Assembly: GCF_020509005.1 (NCBI RefSeq)
Contig: NC_063019.1
Location: 2,232,001 to 2,296,000, forward strand
Length of the DNA stretch: 64,000 nucleotides
Direction: 5' to 3'
From: Fulvia fulva
Lineage: Eukaryota > Ascomycota > Dothideomycetes > Mycosphaerellales > Mycosphaerellaceae
Below, piece after piece: positions 47,480 through 60,225 of the stretch (positions within the stretch are counted from its first letter, which is position 1; each line of letters starts with the position of its first letter). A program made the position numbers and the translations under genes. Under the pieces are notes generated by a model, which was not told where the DNA came from, did not search any database, and was given only the letters and a program-made list of their open reading frames with translations.

Positions 47480-49545
47480 TACTCTAGGGAGTCCGGAAAA
47501 CCCGCTCTTTAATAGTAGGGACGCTACTAAGTTCTAGGAGAAGTTTAATAATCTTATAGACTAGTATCTACTAAGGCTATTAGTTAAGAAAGACAACTTC
47601 TAGGGTCGTTTCGAGCGTAACTACGAGACTACTATCCGACGTTTAGGAATAAGGTTAGAGGGATAGTAAGTAAGGCGGAGCACCTTTAGGAGGTCCTTCT
47701 TAGCTAAATTTTCGAGATTTGATACCTATTCGATATTAGGAAGTCGAGAATATCTAGAAGAGATAGTCCGGGCCGAGTAAGGGAAAAGCCCTAAGGAATA
47801 GGATATAAAGGAGTTTATCCGTCTCTTCGTAGCCTCTAGTAACCTAATTAATCCCGAAGACCTCGATAATAGCTCCCGTAGCCGTCTTCTACTTTAGGGG
47901 CTCCTAGAGTTAGTTACTAAGGTAGTTTATAAGAAATGTAGGCTCTATCCGAAGTAGCCTAAGAAGTTTCGGCGCTTTTAAAAGATACTAGACAAGGCGA
48001 CAAGTATCGCTAATAGTAAAGAAGGATAGAAGGCCGTATATACGGACTTTCTACTTACTTTACCGTAGCTCTATCGGTTAGTTATAAAGCAGATACCGCG
48101 CTTAATCCCTAAGATTAATATACTTAACAAACTAGCTATTTCCGCTACTATCGACAATGACCTTATTTAGAAAATAGTAGAAATAAGTATTCGGGCTTAC
48201 TAACGAGGTCGCGCGGTAGAGGTTAGATCCTTTAACCCTAGTGAAAATCAAAGGTCTATGTAACTAGAGAACCCCGATCGCGTGCCTAAACCGTAGGTTT
48301 ACTTAATATAGCGCCCGTAGTTATAGAACTGCGAGCAGTCTAAAGCGCTTAATAGGTGCTATTATAACTATAGTAGTACGGAATATTAGGCTAATAGGTG
48401 CCCCGCGATACTATTCCTTATCTTATAAGGGTATGTCTTTTTAGCGACGAATAACTAGTAGTACCTAGGAAAGAAGACCGATCGAAATCCCCCTAAGTTT
48501 AACTTCCGACGGGACTATAGTAAACCGAAGCTCCTTTTTATACTTCCGTAGCTTAAGGAACACTATAGCCCGATTCTATTTAATAAGGACATAAAAATCC
48601 CTACGCTTTAGAAACAATAGATAGGTCGAGATTATACTAGTGTCTTAAGCGTAAAGCTTCCTAACTACTCTAAACCTCTACCTAATAACCGATACCTTAT
48701 AGAATACGGCCCTTATGATACTAGATCTAGATAGTAACCGACGGCCGCTAGTAGTTACTAGATCTAGTTTGAGGAAGAAGAAGAACCGGCTCTATAAGGG
48801 TATAGGATTATAAACTACGACGAGGTTAAGGTTAAGGCCTACCTAATCTAGAGTAACAAATCTCGAGGTAAAGCTCTAGTAGGAATTATAAAGAACCCGA
48901 ATCCTCGAACTAGGTCTAGTATATAGGTGTTAAGGGAATGAGCCGAGGCCGCTAAAGCTATACGATAAGAACTCGAAGAGGAGATCCGGTAGGAAGAACT
49001 CGGTTAGTAGGAGGTAGAGATAATTAGAGACGCCGGTTCTAGGGCTAGTAGAAGCTAGTTAACGGTAGCGTTAGAGGAGACTCTTAGAAGAAGGGCACCT
49101 AAGCCTCGAGCTAAGTCAAGGCCTACGCCCTCGGTACAGCCGGTAGGGCCTATTAATACCCTATTTGTATAGCGTAAACGGCTATTGTTAGGGCGAGAGC
49201 CTAGCCTATAAGATATAAGAGTAAAAGCGAGAATATAGGTACGAAGTACAGATATAAAGGGTATAGTATAATTGCTATACAAAACGAAAGACGAAGAAAG
49301 TAAGAGAGGCCTAGGGAAGGCTAGATATTTATACGCGACCCTCGCGAGTACGTGTCCCCGTATTAATAGGGCTAACCCGTGCGAAGCCGCGCTTAGTAGC
49401 TTTGCTCAAAACCTTATTCTAACCTGCCCTACGTTCCGAGTCTTCTACGTACTTCTTCTAGGGTCTAGCGTAGTCGCGGGTACTCGCGGGAGTGCCGTAA
49501 GTCATATAGTTACGAGCCGAAGTAAATCTATTAAGGTTCGGTAGA
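47480..49545 (+). pseudogene. Gypsy Gag with zinc knuckle
   Basis: Reading through TAG gives one long frame. The capsid-like part has EFIRLFVASSNLINPEDL near 47810. The zinc knuckle lies near 48350-48410 (CYYNYSSTEYQANRC, where CCHC would be expected; the second Cys and the His are lost). A basic Arg/Pro-rich tail follows near 48960-49200. The last ~90 codons (49272-49544) stay open, with more Cys than usual. The protease should follow, but I could not place it. Confidence 0.7.
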
Positions 49546-51369
49546 GTAGTAAATTTGGAGGGCTAGGTCCCGTAGTAACTATTACGGGGCATATGATTCT
49601 TAGCGCTTATACACTAAGCTAGACTTTCACTTCTTAACGACTTCTAAGCACTCTAAGGCTCTTCTGTCCCTACCTTCTATACACTCTATAGGGAGACTAT
49701 AATAGCTATAGAATATAAAGACGATAAGGATTAATAAGTACGTCCGATAGTACGGTATAGGAGATAGGCCCGTTACTAAGGAGGAGGGAGTGACCTATTA
49801 GATTAATTCAATCGTTTAGACTACGTTTCTAAACGTTAATACCCGGGACTAGTTTTAGTATAGTCGCTAGTTTAAGACTACCTTATTTAGGAGAGTAGTA
49901 AATACCCCTAATCTATAGTCTAAGCTTACTACCGTCCGTAAGTTAGCTAGCTAAGAAGGGACTAAAGTCCGTACGAGTTATGTCGCTACCTATAGAAACG
50001 AGGAAGAGGAGGCTAACGAAGAAGTCTTTCGGGATAATTATTAAGCTCGCTTTATAGGTATGTTCTTAACGATATTATATAGTAAGGGTACTGTCCCTAC
50101 CGCCGAGTTATACGAGAACATTAAAAAGATCAGTCGCTCTAGTATACTAGACGATTTTGTAATAGTACCTAGCCCTTAGGTAGTTACCGAGCTTAGGACT
50201 AGTAAAGGTTAGACTCGAGCCCTACTTAGCGAGGGATCTAAAGTCAACATTATTAGCCTAAGGATAGTACATAAGTTTAGCTTACCTATCGTACCTAGCG
50301 CCTACTTGTCCTTTTAAGGACCGGGTAGAAGAGCGAAGTTTAAGGAGGTAATTTCAAAGCTTAATACTTAGGTATTTAGTATGTACTACTAGATCGACAT
50401 ATTTGTCTCCGCTAATCTAGATTCGCCTACGATCCTTAGCCGCCCTTAGTATAGGAAGGTACGACTAACAGGCCGTAACTACGACGATAAATTATAGGAG
50501 GAAACAATCGCTAGTAGAAAAGGTAAAAGTATAATATTTACGGCTATTATAGGTACTAACAAGTATAAAACTCTTTAAGAACTTCTATAGTCCTCGAAAA
50601 ATACGAACGCGGGTTGATTCACGGTAGTTAACCCGCTATAAGCATTAGAAGTCCGGTTTTAAAACAAGTCCGCTTTTCGACTCTAGTCGGGGAGACCTTA
50701 CTAAATATATTAGGGGCGGAGTATTCTAATAATACGGCGTATCGATATCGATAAGAAGGTATAACGAAGCTAAAATCTAAGCCTATAGACACGACTGTCT
50801 TCGACTACTTTAAGAACTACCGCGGCTCTATATTATAACAAAGAGAAAATGTTCTCGACCTTAGCCCGTATTCAAAGAAATTGCTAGGACTACTCGGGAA
50901 CCGCTAATACTTAAGCGCTAAGGTGACTAGTAACGCTCTAGGAGAGTAGGTTATTATAAATATGTACTCCGTATAGGGCGACTAGTGTATAGAGATCCTA
51001 AAATAGGGCCAGATTAATAGGTAGGCTTAGAAACGAGACGTAGGGTTATATAGACCCGGTATTAGGATACCGTACATATTTACTATATATAAGCGTAAAG
51101 CTAACAAGAAAAGACCTATTAATACGAGCGTTTACGAGAGGCCTTAGTCGAAAGTAGATAGTAATATAGATTAGAAGCGGAAGGCCCTTTACTAGGAATC
51201 TCTAATACTAGTAGGGTAAGGCCCGTTCGATAGGGGATATATTATTAAAAAGTTCTCTAGTATTAAGCGCGGCTCGAGGATCACACCTAAAAGGCTCGCT
51301 AGTATTAAGGTTAGTATCGCTCTCTCGGCTAAGGAAAGACAGATGTTTAATAAAATGCTCTTTAACCGA

Positions 51370-52200
51370 GAAGGTGTCCTAGCGTAGGATTTTAGCTATA
51401 TACGGCAGATCAGATATAATGTTATACCTCCTTAGAAGATTATAACGATTGCGTATAGACCGTAGTAGGCGCGGAACATTCGGTTATACCTAAGCTTACG
51501 AGCAATTATAGAATAGATAATCCGCGCTCGAATTAAGAATAGAATTCTTAAGTATAGTTAAGGTACTTATACGAATACTTAGTTCTTAGTAGCGAAGAAG
51601 GTCGAGCTAAATAGCAAAGCTATACTATATAGGTTGATTAACTCCGCTATACTCTTAAACGAGGTGACGATAAGGGATACGAACATTCCTCTAGATACGG
51701 ACGGGTTCTCGGAAGACTTTACTAGGTATAGAGTAGCCTATTTAGTAGACTTGTTTTTAGGATACGACTAGATTACGCTTAACGAAAGTAGCCGAGATTT
51801 AACGGCCTTTATAACGCTTCTTAGGCTTATACGGTATATAACGTTACTATAGAGTACGACGAACTTAGTTACTTAGTTCGTACGGGTAGTAACTAAGGTG
51901 TTAATAGACTACATTTCTTACCGAGCAAAACTATTTCTTAATAATATCGGCGTGAAAGGTCCTACTAAGGACTATAGTAACGCTAAGGTAGAGCCTAGCC
52001 TTCGATAATAGGGCGTAGAACATATTATGTCCCTTAATCTTATTCTTACGGACCTAGAAAGGGCCGGAGCGGTAGTTGTAGAGGAGAAGTCGTAGTGGCT
52101 TTATAAGACCCTAAAGATCGTAGGCTATATTACTAGCCCGAGCGGCCGCTATCTAGATTTCAAGGTAGTGGCCAAGATCTTAGACTAGCTAGATTAAGGC
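51370..52200 (+). pseudogene. Gypsy reverse transcriptase
   Basis: The blocks in order are NIPLDTDGFSEDFTRYRVA, LVDLFLGYD.ITLNESSRDL and TAFITLLRLIRY, then TTNLVT.FVRVV and FLNNIGVKGPT near 51930. The last corresponds to the catalytic FLDDI of Ty3/gypsy RT with both Asp changed to Asn (GA to AA), so this copy is dead even without its stops. The thumb region ends near 52195. Confidence 0.85.
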
Positions 52201-52214
52201 GAAGGTCGTACGGA

Positions 52215-52990
52215 AGCCTCTAAATTCGCGGGCAATTACTAAGTTCCTATACGAGATAGTGTTTAGCCGGTATAGATACTACTATAAGATTATGCTTAAT
52301 AACGCTAGTGTTAACGAAGGGGAGGTAGAGAGGATGCTTATTAGTATAGGTATTAAGTACATCCGGATCTTACCCTACTATCCGTAGTTAAATATAACTA
52401 TAGAAGTAGGATATCGACCTGTTCTAGCTACTTTAGCTAAGCTTACTAAGAACACCTATAAGTCCTAGGGAGGATAGATTACTACGCTACTTTAGGCTAA
52501 TAGAACTACGGTATCTAGAATCACGGGTATAACTCTAGCGGAGGTCCTATATAGCTATCGTACTATTCTCCCGATCGAGGTAGAATACCCGATATAGGCG
52601 AATTATAAAAAGGGATCTATTAGATCAACGGAGGAGCTATTAGCTATTCGGGCGAGTTAGTTATAGATACGGGACATAAGTCTTTAGGAGTTATAGTTAT
52701 TAAGAGTAAGGCTTCGTACCCTAAGTAAGGAATACTTCGCTACTAAACGTAGTATTAACTTCTAGGGGTTCTAGGTCGGAGATCTTATAGTCAAGTTCGA
52801 CAAGCCGTATAAGGATGACCTATCTAGAAAGATTAGTTACCGCTAGCTTAGGCCGTATTATATAGCTAAGGTATACTCGGGGTTTAGTATATACGTCCTC
52901 GAAGAGCTTAATAGTACGAGGTTAAAGGGTATATAAGCCCGAGAGAACCTAAAGCTGATCCTATAGTTAAGACCGGACCCGGAGCTTGAT
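52215..52990 (+). pseudogene. Gypsy integrase, C-terminal half
   Basis: It begins inside the catalytic core (SRAITKFLYEIVFSRYR), with ASVNEGEVERMLISIGIKYI and LPYYP following. ITGITLAEVLYSYRTILPIE and a GPY/F-type module near 52800-52880 (GDLIVKFDKPYKDDLSRK) come next. The HHCC zinc part and the first Asp of the core are absent, because the RT thumb is joined directly to this point. Confidence 0.8.
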
Positions 52991-53542
52991 CTTCCTAAAG
53001 CTAAAGACATTATAGCGCTAGAGGATAGGGTTAATGTCGCGAATATCGAAAAAGGCGATCTTCCGAACAAGAATAGACCTACTACGTCCGAATCTAACGA
53101 CGAAGAGGATGACGATATACTTCTAATAGGCATTAATAGAGTTACTATACTTCCGGAACTAGAATCTAAGCTAACGAGACTATAGGTACGGCCTTATAAC
53201 CTTACTACGGAGGAGATGGCCAAATTTACTAGGATTTAGGTTAAAGGAGAGATAGGACTTTATTATTTCTTTTTTTTCAGGCTACCTAGTTTCTAGCGTG
53301 CTTAACTAATTTCTAGGCTATATTCTTAATTTAAGAGTAGGCTTACTACGAAGACTAGACTTTGACTTAGCCTCCTTTACCCCTTATAGAATAAACTTAC
53401 GATCTCCTTAGTATCTCTAGACTAACTACTTGACTAGACGCCGGATCCGCCTTCCTTACGTATAACTTATAGGTATAGTTTCTTAGTTTATATTAGCGTA
53501 GCGGAGGTGAAACTAGGGACAGATTCGTAATAGTTAAGGATA

Positions 53543-53873
53543 TATTAACGAGCTAAGGGCCTCCTTTAGACCCTGAAATTTGCGCGTCGAATCTCGTTAA
53601 CCTTTAACGTTTAATTGCGTAGTAGGAGTGTATAGGGGTACTACTAAGATGTATATAGTTAGGAGGCGACCTTAGTAGGAAGCTAGGATTTACGAGGAAT
53701 CTCTCTATAAGGCGAAGATACGGAAATCTAAAAATTTCAGATTTATTATCTTTTTTTCAAGATCACTATATATACTTTACGGCCCGCGGACCGATAAGTA
53801 TATATACCTACGCGTAAGCCATCTCAAGGTTACTAGGCGCGCCCTTACTTACTAGAGTAGTTAGTCGTCTATA
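53543..53873 (+). mobile_element. Gypsy 3' LTR
   Basis: 331 bp from TATTAACGAGC to GTCGTCTATA. It matches 6068-7528 in reverse after removal of the pogo element. Its right edge joins LINE2 at gtatatagccg. Confidence 0.8.
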
Positions 53874-56523
53874 GTATATAGCCGATAGGCGTAGACTAAG
53901 ACGCGCTAGATAGTAGGATATAGGATATTATAGAGGAAATAATTATTGATAACGATAACTAGCCTCGATACGCTAAGTATTATCTAGTATAACGTTAACT
54001 ATAGTAAGGATATAGTATAAAGCTATTTCCTATACAAGGCGGACCCTTACGTCTACTATGTCCTAGTAATCTAGGAGCTATAGATTAACCCGTACTATAA
54101 GAGACTAACGAAGCGACGGTCGACCCCGTACGTACTTCTATATTAGTAAGGATATACTAGAATCCGACTAGGAGGTAGTATACTACGTAGACGAAGAAGG
54201 CGGGGGAGACATTACCTCCCTCTACGTAGGTAGTACTTAGATACACAATATATATGTATATAACCGCTAGCCTCGAGGTCTAGCCGCGACCTTAGGGTCT
54301 ATAGATACCTAGATAGTACGCTTAAGAGACAAGGGTACTATATCGTAGTAGGAGACTTTAATATATACTACCCTTCCTAGGAAAGCCTTATATAGCCGTA
54401 CCCTATAGCCGACGAAGTAATCGACTTAATAGCGAGCAACGTAATTGCCCTTAATACCCTAAAGGACCTAGGTACCTAGAAGAGAGGGGGACTCTAAGGT
54501 ACAATCGACCTCTTCTAGATCTTAGATAGCTACTACTATATCGATAGATAGATATTTCATTAAGCTGTTATAGTGCCCTTTGGCCTATATAGCTATACTA
54601 TCTTGTTTTCGTATATATAGAGGGGAAACCGTATTAGTGAAAACCCCTCCTCCTTCCCGCCTATCTTTTCCTCCTAGTTGTCGTCTTAAATTTCCCTTAT
54701 TAGGGGTACGCTAGTGTTATAGGCCTGCCTTAATGACTACCCTATCTACAACCCCCCTAGCTTCCGCCTCTTGTCTATCTACTCCTCCGTCTCGCTAGCT
54801 AGGCTAAACTACTAGAGGTATTCCTACTATAATATCTACCGAGAGATTCGGTAAATGTTACCTTTATCTCTAATAACTGACTTATAGTCTCTCCTCTCCG
54901 CTTAGTACTTCCTATTTCCCCTACTACTCGCCTACTATAGGCATCGTAGTAGTATATATTCTAGGTTTTACGATAGATAACTATACTAGTAGGCTAGGCT
55001 TTAGATGTCTAGTACGTGTCTTCTAAATAGATAGGCTCTTAATCTAATATATTCGGACCTTCTTTAGATCGCTATACTTACTTCGGCCCTTATTAGGTCC
55101 CTATATAGCTAGTAGTTATGTCTCTAGAAGGCTCGGAGTACTATCGGGCCTATTGTCTTAGGGGGCTTCCTCGCTACTACTATAACGTAACCTACTATAG
55201 GATCGAATATAAACTCGAGGCGTCGTTAGACTATATACTAGTTAGGACCTCTATTACGACATAGATATAATATATACTAGCGAGAACCTCTAAGCTAAAC
55301 TAGGGAAAGGCCTACTAGGCTAATATCTAGGTATACCTCGACGACTCCGAGAGGCTAGTCTAGATCGCGTAGTAGTAATATAATAGTAAAGACGAGATAG
55401 ACGAGGTAGTCTAAGGGTTAATAGACGAAATAAGAAAAGCGACCTTACTTTACGTTCCGCTTACCTAACTAATAATATAGTCTAAACTATACTAGACGCC
55501 GGAGTATACTATAGTTATAAGAAAAGTAAGGAGAGCCCGCCGGTTATAGACGAGTAGCTATAGCGAGGAGGCCTAGAACGTATATAGGGAGGTATACTAA
55601 TAGAAGAAAGCTACGATACGGAGAGAGAAAGTAGTCGGCTAGAGAGCTATAGTAGAAGAAATTGCCGGTAAGCTAGCGAGGATATAGAAGCTAGCAAAAT
55701 AGGCCCTAGGACCCTATATAGGGCCCCTCCTTCTCTATCCTAGCGCTATAATTGCCTAGTAGCCCGGTTAGCGACCCCGAGGCTAAGGCGCGTCTACTAG
55801 TTAGTAAGTTCTTCCCGCCCCTATTCGAGGCTAATCTAAGCGATATAAATAGCTCTACTCCCCTAGCCCCTAGTATCGTAGTCTAATAGGATATGTCCGA
55901 GAGAGATATTACCGCTATACTTAGGAAGTTACCGGCGAAGAAAGCCCCGGGGCCGGATAGGATCCTAAACGAGCTACTAAAGAAGTGTAGAGATTAACTA
56001 GCCCTAGTAGTCGTAGCGATCTTTAACGCCTACCTATAGACCGGATACTACCCGATAGTATTTAAACAATCGACGATAGTAGTCCTACGTAAGCCGTAAA
56101 AGAAAGACTATACGTAGGTAAAGTCGTACCGCCTAATTGAGCTCCTTAACACTCTTAGGAAGGCGCTTAAGAAGCTAGTTATAACGAGACTCTCCGAGGC
56201 GGTAGAGGAGTACTCTCTACTTCCGGACACCTAGATAGGTACGCGTCTATAACAATCGACGCTATCCGCGATAGAACTTATTACCTCTTAGGTAAAGGCT
56301 ATCTAGTATAGAAATAGGGATAAGCTAGTATCCTTACTTAGTCTAGATATATCGGAAGCCTTCGACTACGTATTATACCCGCGCCTACTCTATATCCTAA
56401 GGTCGAAAGGACTCTCTAAGTAGCTTATGAACTTCGTACGGTTCTACCTCTAAAACCGTAGTACGTCAATCCTAATTAGTTAGTACAAAAGCCTATTTTA
56501 AGTAGTCTATACTAGAATCCCGT
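53874..56523 (+). mobile_element. LINE2 ORF2 part, split by a LINE1 fragment
   Basis: 53874-54540 and 55185-56523 align with LINE2 58877-59021 plus 61324-63210 (end of ORF1, endonuclease, RT up to about RIP in the palm). The 3' third is missing at 56523, where a gypsy end begins. Heavily RIP-mutated. It is probably the same LINE2 copy as 36585-37600. Confidence 0.8.
54541..55172 (-). mobile_element. 5'-truncated LINE1 fragment
   Basis: 632 bp matching the 3' end of LINE1 (30880-31500), with the (atag)n tail at 54543. It is flanked by the 12-bp duplication gctactactata (54529-54540 and 55173-55184). The 5' truncation is what target-primed reverse transcription typically leaves. It is RIP-mutated. 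Confidence 0.92.
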
Positions 56524-57514
56524 TCCTACGGCTAGTGATCTATAAGACGATAATATAGGGTTACCGTAAAATAAGCGTTATTTAGTAAGGCTACGAAAGA
56601 GAAGCGTAAAGCACGCGAGATATATAAGGAAGCGCCAAGGCGCTAGTACGCGGGGTAGAGCCGCGGCGCGACGTTACGGTAGTAGTGAACCGTAATAGTA
56701 CTCCCCCCTTTAGATCGCTATTCGTCCTCGGACGGCTCTATCTCTATAGTAGTATATCTACGAAAACTATATTATCCTCTAGTCTACCTTGTTTAGCTTA
56801 AGCATCCTCTAAACCCTTAATATCCTCCTTACTATCAATTACTATATCCGTCGGGCGGCTAAGCTAGTACGGCTATATAGAGGCTTAGGGTACGTTACGA
56901 TAAGATACTAACGGCGACTCCTTAGAGAAGCCCGTATAAGTTAAAGCTACAGTATAGCTACCTATAGAAGAGCTATAAAGCCTAGTACTACTAAATAGCG
57001 GTGCTTTTATAGTTACTAAGACGTATATAGCGACATCCTTATTCTAACACTTATTATAGAGACTTCTATCCGCTATTATCCTTATAGAAGTAGGTATACG
57101 CGGTTCTCTAGTAGCCCTAGCGTATCGTACTCGTATTAAGTCTTATCGAGCGGCGTAACGTCCTTACTTATAGCTTAGACGCCGTTACGGGCGTATTAGT
57201 TTACGGTATAACTACCGGTATAGACGTACTCGCGTTCTCCGTAGGCACCTAGCTAGACTTAGTATAAGATTGTAGTATACTAGTAACTCGGTCCTTATTA
57301 GGTACCTAGTCGTACGGCGGCTTAAAGTCGGCGGGTATAGACTTTAATAGAAAGTTATAGTAGAAGTCTATAATAGAGGCGGCTACTCCTACTAATACTT
57401 CTAGTAGCTCCTAGCTCGGCTCGCGGTATCCTTTCTACTTCACTAGGTACTTATACTCGTCTTACTTCGGTAGTAAGTATTTTAGTAGTCTATCGATCTC
57501 TGCGCCAAAACACG
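56524..57514 (-). mobile_element. 3' end of a chromodomain gypsy element
   Basis: On the minus strand near 57400-57510, the frame reads KYLLPKQDEYKYLVK then KGYREPS, the middle of a chromodomain with the usual Trp codons turned to TAG. A long Pro/Thr/Ser-rich tail and non-coding sequence follow, to a CG-rich part near 56640-56710 that may be its LTR. Only this end is present; LINE2 copies flank both sides. Confidence 0.6.
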
Positions 57515-57619
57515 ACACATTCGAAAGCTCTTATCAAGGCCATTCTAACGATATAAAAAGCAGGCCACTGCCCCTAGGACTAAGGGAGTTCTACCTTATT
57601 CAATCTGGACAGCTTGAAG

Positions 57620-58970
57620 CTCTCTTCACCCTATTTCTTCAGCTCCAAACGCCGCGGAGGTGCCTAGCTACATTAGGCAACTCCTAGGCAATAGTAGCCT
57701 AGGCTACGGTACTAACGGCGCCTACGGCCCTATAGGCGAAGCCCCCCTAAGACAACTAGTAGCAACTTATAGAGGACGCAAAAAGTATAGAAACTAACGA
57801 TCAGCTCCCTTACCGGTCTCTATAGGTAATGATCACTTAGCTACGTACGGCGCTTGTACTGTCGTATCACCGAGGGCAATAAGAAATGAGGACGACGTCC
57901 TAGGCGATTAGTAAGGCCACCCGGAATCAACACCCCTATAGCTAGGTATCGGTCGCGGTATCGATACTAGGCCCCCGCCTAACGTACGATGCAGTTACGA
58001 TCCGTATTATAGCAAAGGAAGACTAGGCCGAAGTTACGAAGCTATCGAACAAGGAGCTCGCCTAACGAATTAACCAACTAGGGGTAGTCGTAGTGAACTA
58101 ACAGTCCAACAGCACTCTATAGATCTATACTAGCTCTACTACTGCTAGGAGGCACCTAGAGGCATAGCTATAGTAGGCATCTAAGGTTGCGGCATTAGCG
58201 AAGGTCTTAACGAAACAATTTACGATCCTAGTCCACGATATGCCTAAGGAGTTTGACCTAACTAACTAGGGTCACCTACGCGCTCTCTAAGAGGACAACC
58301 CGGTCACTCTTAACTCTCTAATCCAGAAGGCGACTTGGCTCTATAGGAAATGGCTAGAAGGCAAGAAGGCCTCGGCGCTAATAGTATAGCTATAAGACGC
58401 GAAAGCGGCGGATCTAGCGATAGAACAAGGCCTAGTCTAGCAATATAGCCTCAAGATAGTAGAAAAGCACTCCTTATCCTTTCGTGTCCTCTAATGCTTC
58501 AAATACTAATAGTATAGACACTAAACCTACACGTACACAAACAAGTAGGCCTGCTCGAACTGTGTAGAAGACTATATATCTAGGGACTATACATCGACTA
58601 CGAGACGGTACGCGAACTGTCCGGGGCACCACCTATCGTATAGTGCGGAATGCCTATAGCGGAAACTAGCGAAAAACAAGGCAATTATAAACAGAACCGT
58701 CGCCCTAAGATTCTACGGCGACCGTAAGGCTAGCCTATACCGGAACTAACTAGCGGCGGTCGGGCACAAGCGCCCTAGGGCCGAGAACGATGTAAAGGAT
58801 ACGTAGCCTAGGGCGTACGGGAGGCCACGTGCTCTGCTAGCTGCGGCGAGGGAATCTAACTAGGCCCGGCTCCCCTTTAGTATATAGCCGATAGGCGTAG
58901 ACTAGGACGTATAGGGCAGTAGGACATAGGACGATATAGAGGAAATGATTGTCGATGCCGATGACTAGCC
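57620..58970 (+). pseudogene. LINE2 ORF1 (Gag-like)
   Basis: Broken by TAG stops. Near 58490-58650 it has a cysteine/histidine part (ACSNCVEDYISRDY, then CPGHHLSYSAEC) of zinc-knuckle type. The tail is Arg/Pro-rich, then acidic (EEMIVDADD). Its TAG at 58968 overlaps the ORF2 ATG at 58962, the same close ORF1-ORF2 coupling seen in the other LINEs. Confidence 0.7.
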
Positions 58971-59198
58971 TCGACACGCTTAGTATCATCTAGTATAACG
59001 TCAACTATAGCAAGGATATAGATAGATAGATAGATTTGTCATTCCCCTGTTCTAGGACCCTATCCGGCCTATGCAGGTATATATCTATTGTTATGTACAA
59101 AGGGAAACCCGAATAGGTGAAAACCCTTCCCGCCCCCGACTACTCCTTGTCTAGATTAGCTTTCCCTCTGAACGTACGTAGTCCATGTCACTACCCCG

Positions 59199-60218
59199 TT
59201 AGCCCCCGCTCCTAGCCGGTCTCGTCGCGCTGCGTCGTGTCCTCTCTTCCTGCACTGCTCCTACTAGGCGGTACTGTTCTAGCCAGCCCTTCTCTAGTAT
59301 CCAGTTCGTAATGCGCCGTAGGTCTTCAGCGTTGTTAAGAAGTGCCCCAATCGTCCGGTTCCTCGCCTTTGCCATCCACTCCCCCCTTCCTAGCGACCAC
59401 CTCGGACAGACGAGGAGTGCGTGCCGTACGTTCTGGGAGCGATAGCCGCAGGGGCAGCTAGTATTCGTGTATCCTGGAACCTTCCTCCATGATAGGTACC
59501 CCTGGAGGCCGATGTGTTCGCTTCGCAGTTGGGTTGCTATGCTACTCTGTGCCCTCGTAAGGCGGTAGTGGATGAGCTTCGGAGGGTGCTTGACCGCGGA
59601 TTTTGTAGCTGACCATTCCTTAGGTTGTCCCGCTGGCTGAGGGCGTCCACTATGCCCTACAACCTGGTTGTTCCACCTCTCTTTCCATAGTTGCTCTACA
59701 AACGATTTCTCACCTTCCCATTGTGTTGCTAGCTGTTCGTCCCTTGCCCGGTAGTTCGGCTCGTTTCCGGGTCGAATGCCCTTGTGCGCTGGTACTGATT
59801 CGCGGGCCCTTGCGACTGCACTGGCGATGACCTTCTGTACTGGGTACTGTGCCGACTTGCCTAAGTAGGAGGTCCGTAGTCCCTGGATGTATAGGTCGAT
59901 CGGCGGTATAGCGGTCTCGTGCTCAAGCATCCTCGTTGGTGTCGACTTATATGCCCCGGTGACCTTCCTTAGGCATTGGTTTTGGATCTTCGCTAGCGGC
60001 GCGACGAGTCCCTTCGATGGGCAGGCCCTCTCGCCTAAGGACCACACTTGGCTGCCATAGGTAAGGACTGGCCGTACAATAGCCGTATATAGAAGTCGTG
60101 ACTGCCGGAAGTCCGCCCCCCATGTGGACGCAGTGAGCCTCTGGCATGATGCCATATTCTGTTCAGCTTTCCGTAATATTGCCTGTACGTGCTTCCTCCA
60201 CCGTAGCGCCGGGTCCAC
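59199..60218 (-). CDS. LINE2 ORF2 C-terminal part, open
   Basis: 339 codons without a stop, from MDPALRWRKHVQ to the natural end. It covers the end of the RT and the C-terminal domain, with TAIVRPVLTYGSQVWS, the conserved LRSEHIGLQGYLSWRK, and the knuckle CPCGYRSQNVRHALLVC. It lacks endonuclease and RT catalytic residues, so on its own it cannot reverse-transcribe. Whether it is translated from the chimera is unknown. It shows what this domain looks like before RIP. Confidence 0.75.
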   Translation of the reverse strand: MDPALRWRKHVQAILRKAEQNMASCQRLTASTWGADFRQSRLLYTAIVRPVLTYGSQVWSLGERACPSKGLVAPLAKIQNQCLRKVTGAYKSTPTRMLEHETAIPPIDLYIQGLRTSYLGKSAQYPVQKVIASAVARARESVPAHKGIRPGNEPNYRARDEQLATQWEGEKSFVEQLWKERWNNQVVGHSGRPQPAGQPKEWSATKSAVKHPPKLIHYRLTRAQSSIATQLRSEHIGLQGYLSWRKVPGYTNTSCPCGYRSQNVRHALLVCPRWSLGRGEWMAKARNRTIGALLNNAEDLRRITNWILEKGWLEQYRLVGAVQEERTRRSATRPARSGG

Positions 60219-60225
60219 CCATAGT

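Larger units (their letters stand above)
47451..53873 (+). mobile_element. Ty3/gypsy element, 5'-truncated, RIP-mutated
   Basis: Gag, RT and integrase parts are followed by a 331-bp 3' LTR (53543-53873). The 5' LTR and the gag start are missing where LINE copy B ends. An internal deletion near 52195-52215 removes RNase H and the front of the integrase. The element lies inside LINE2, which resumes at 53874. Confidence 0.82.

Noticed and set aside
56640..56710. CG-rich stretch as a CpG promoter of a host gene
   Set aside because: It lies behind a chromodomain gypsy frame among RIP-mutated repeats and more likely belongs to that element's LTR; no host frame is adjacent.
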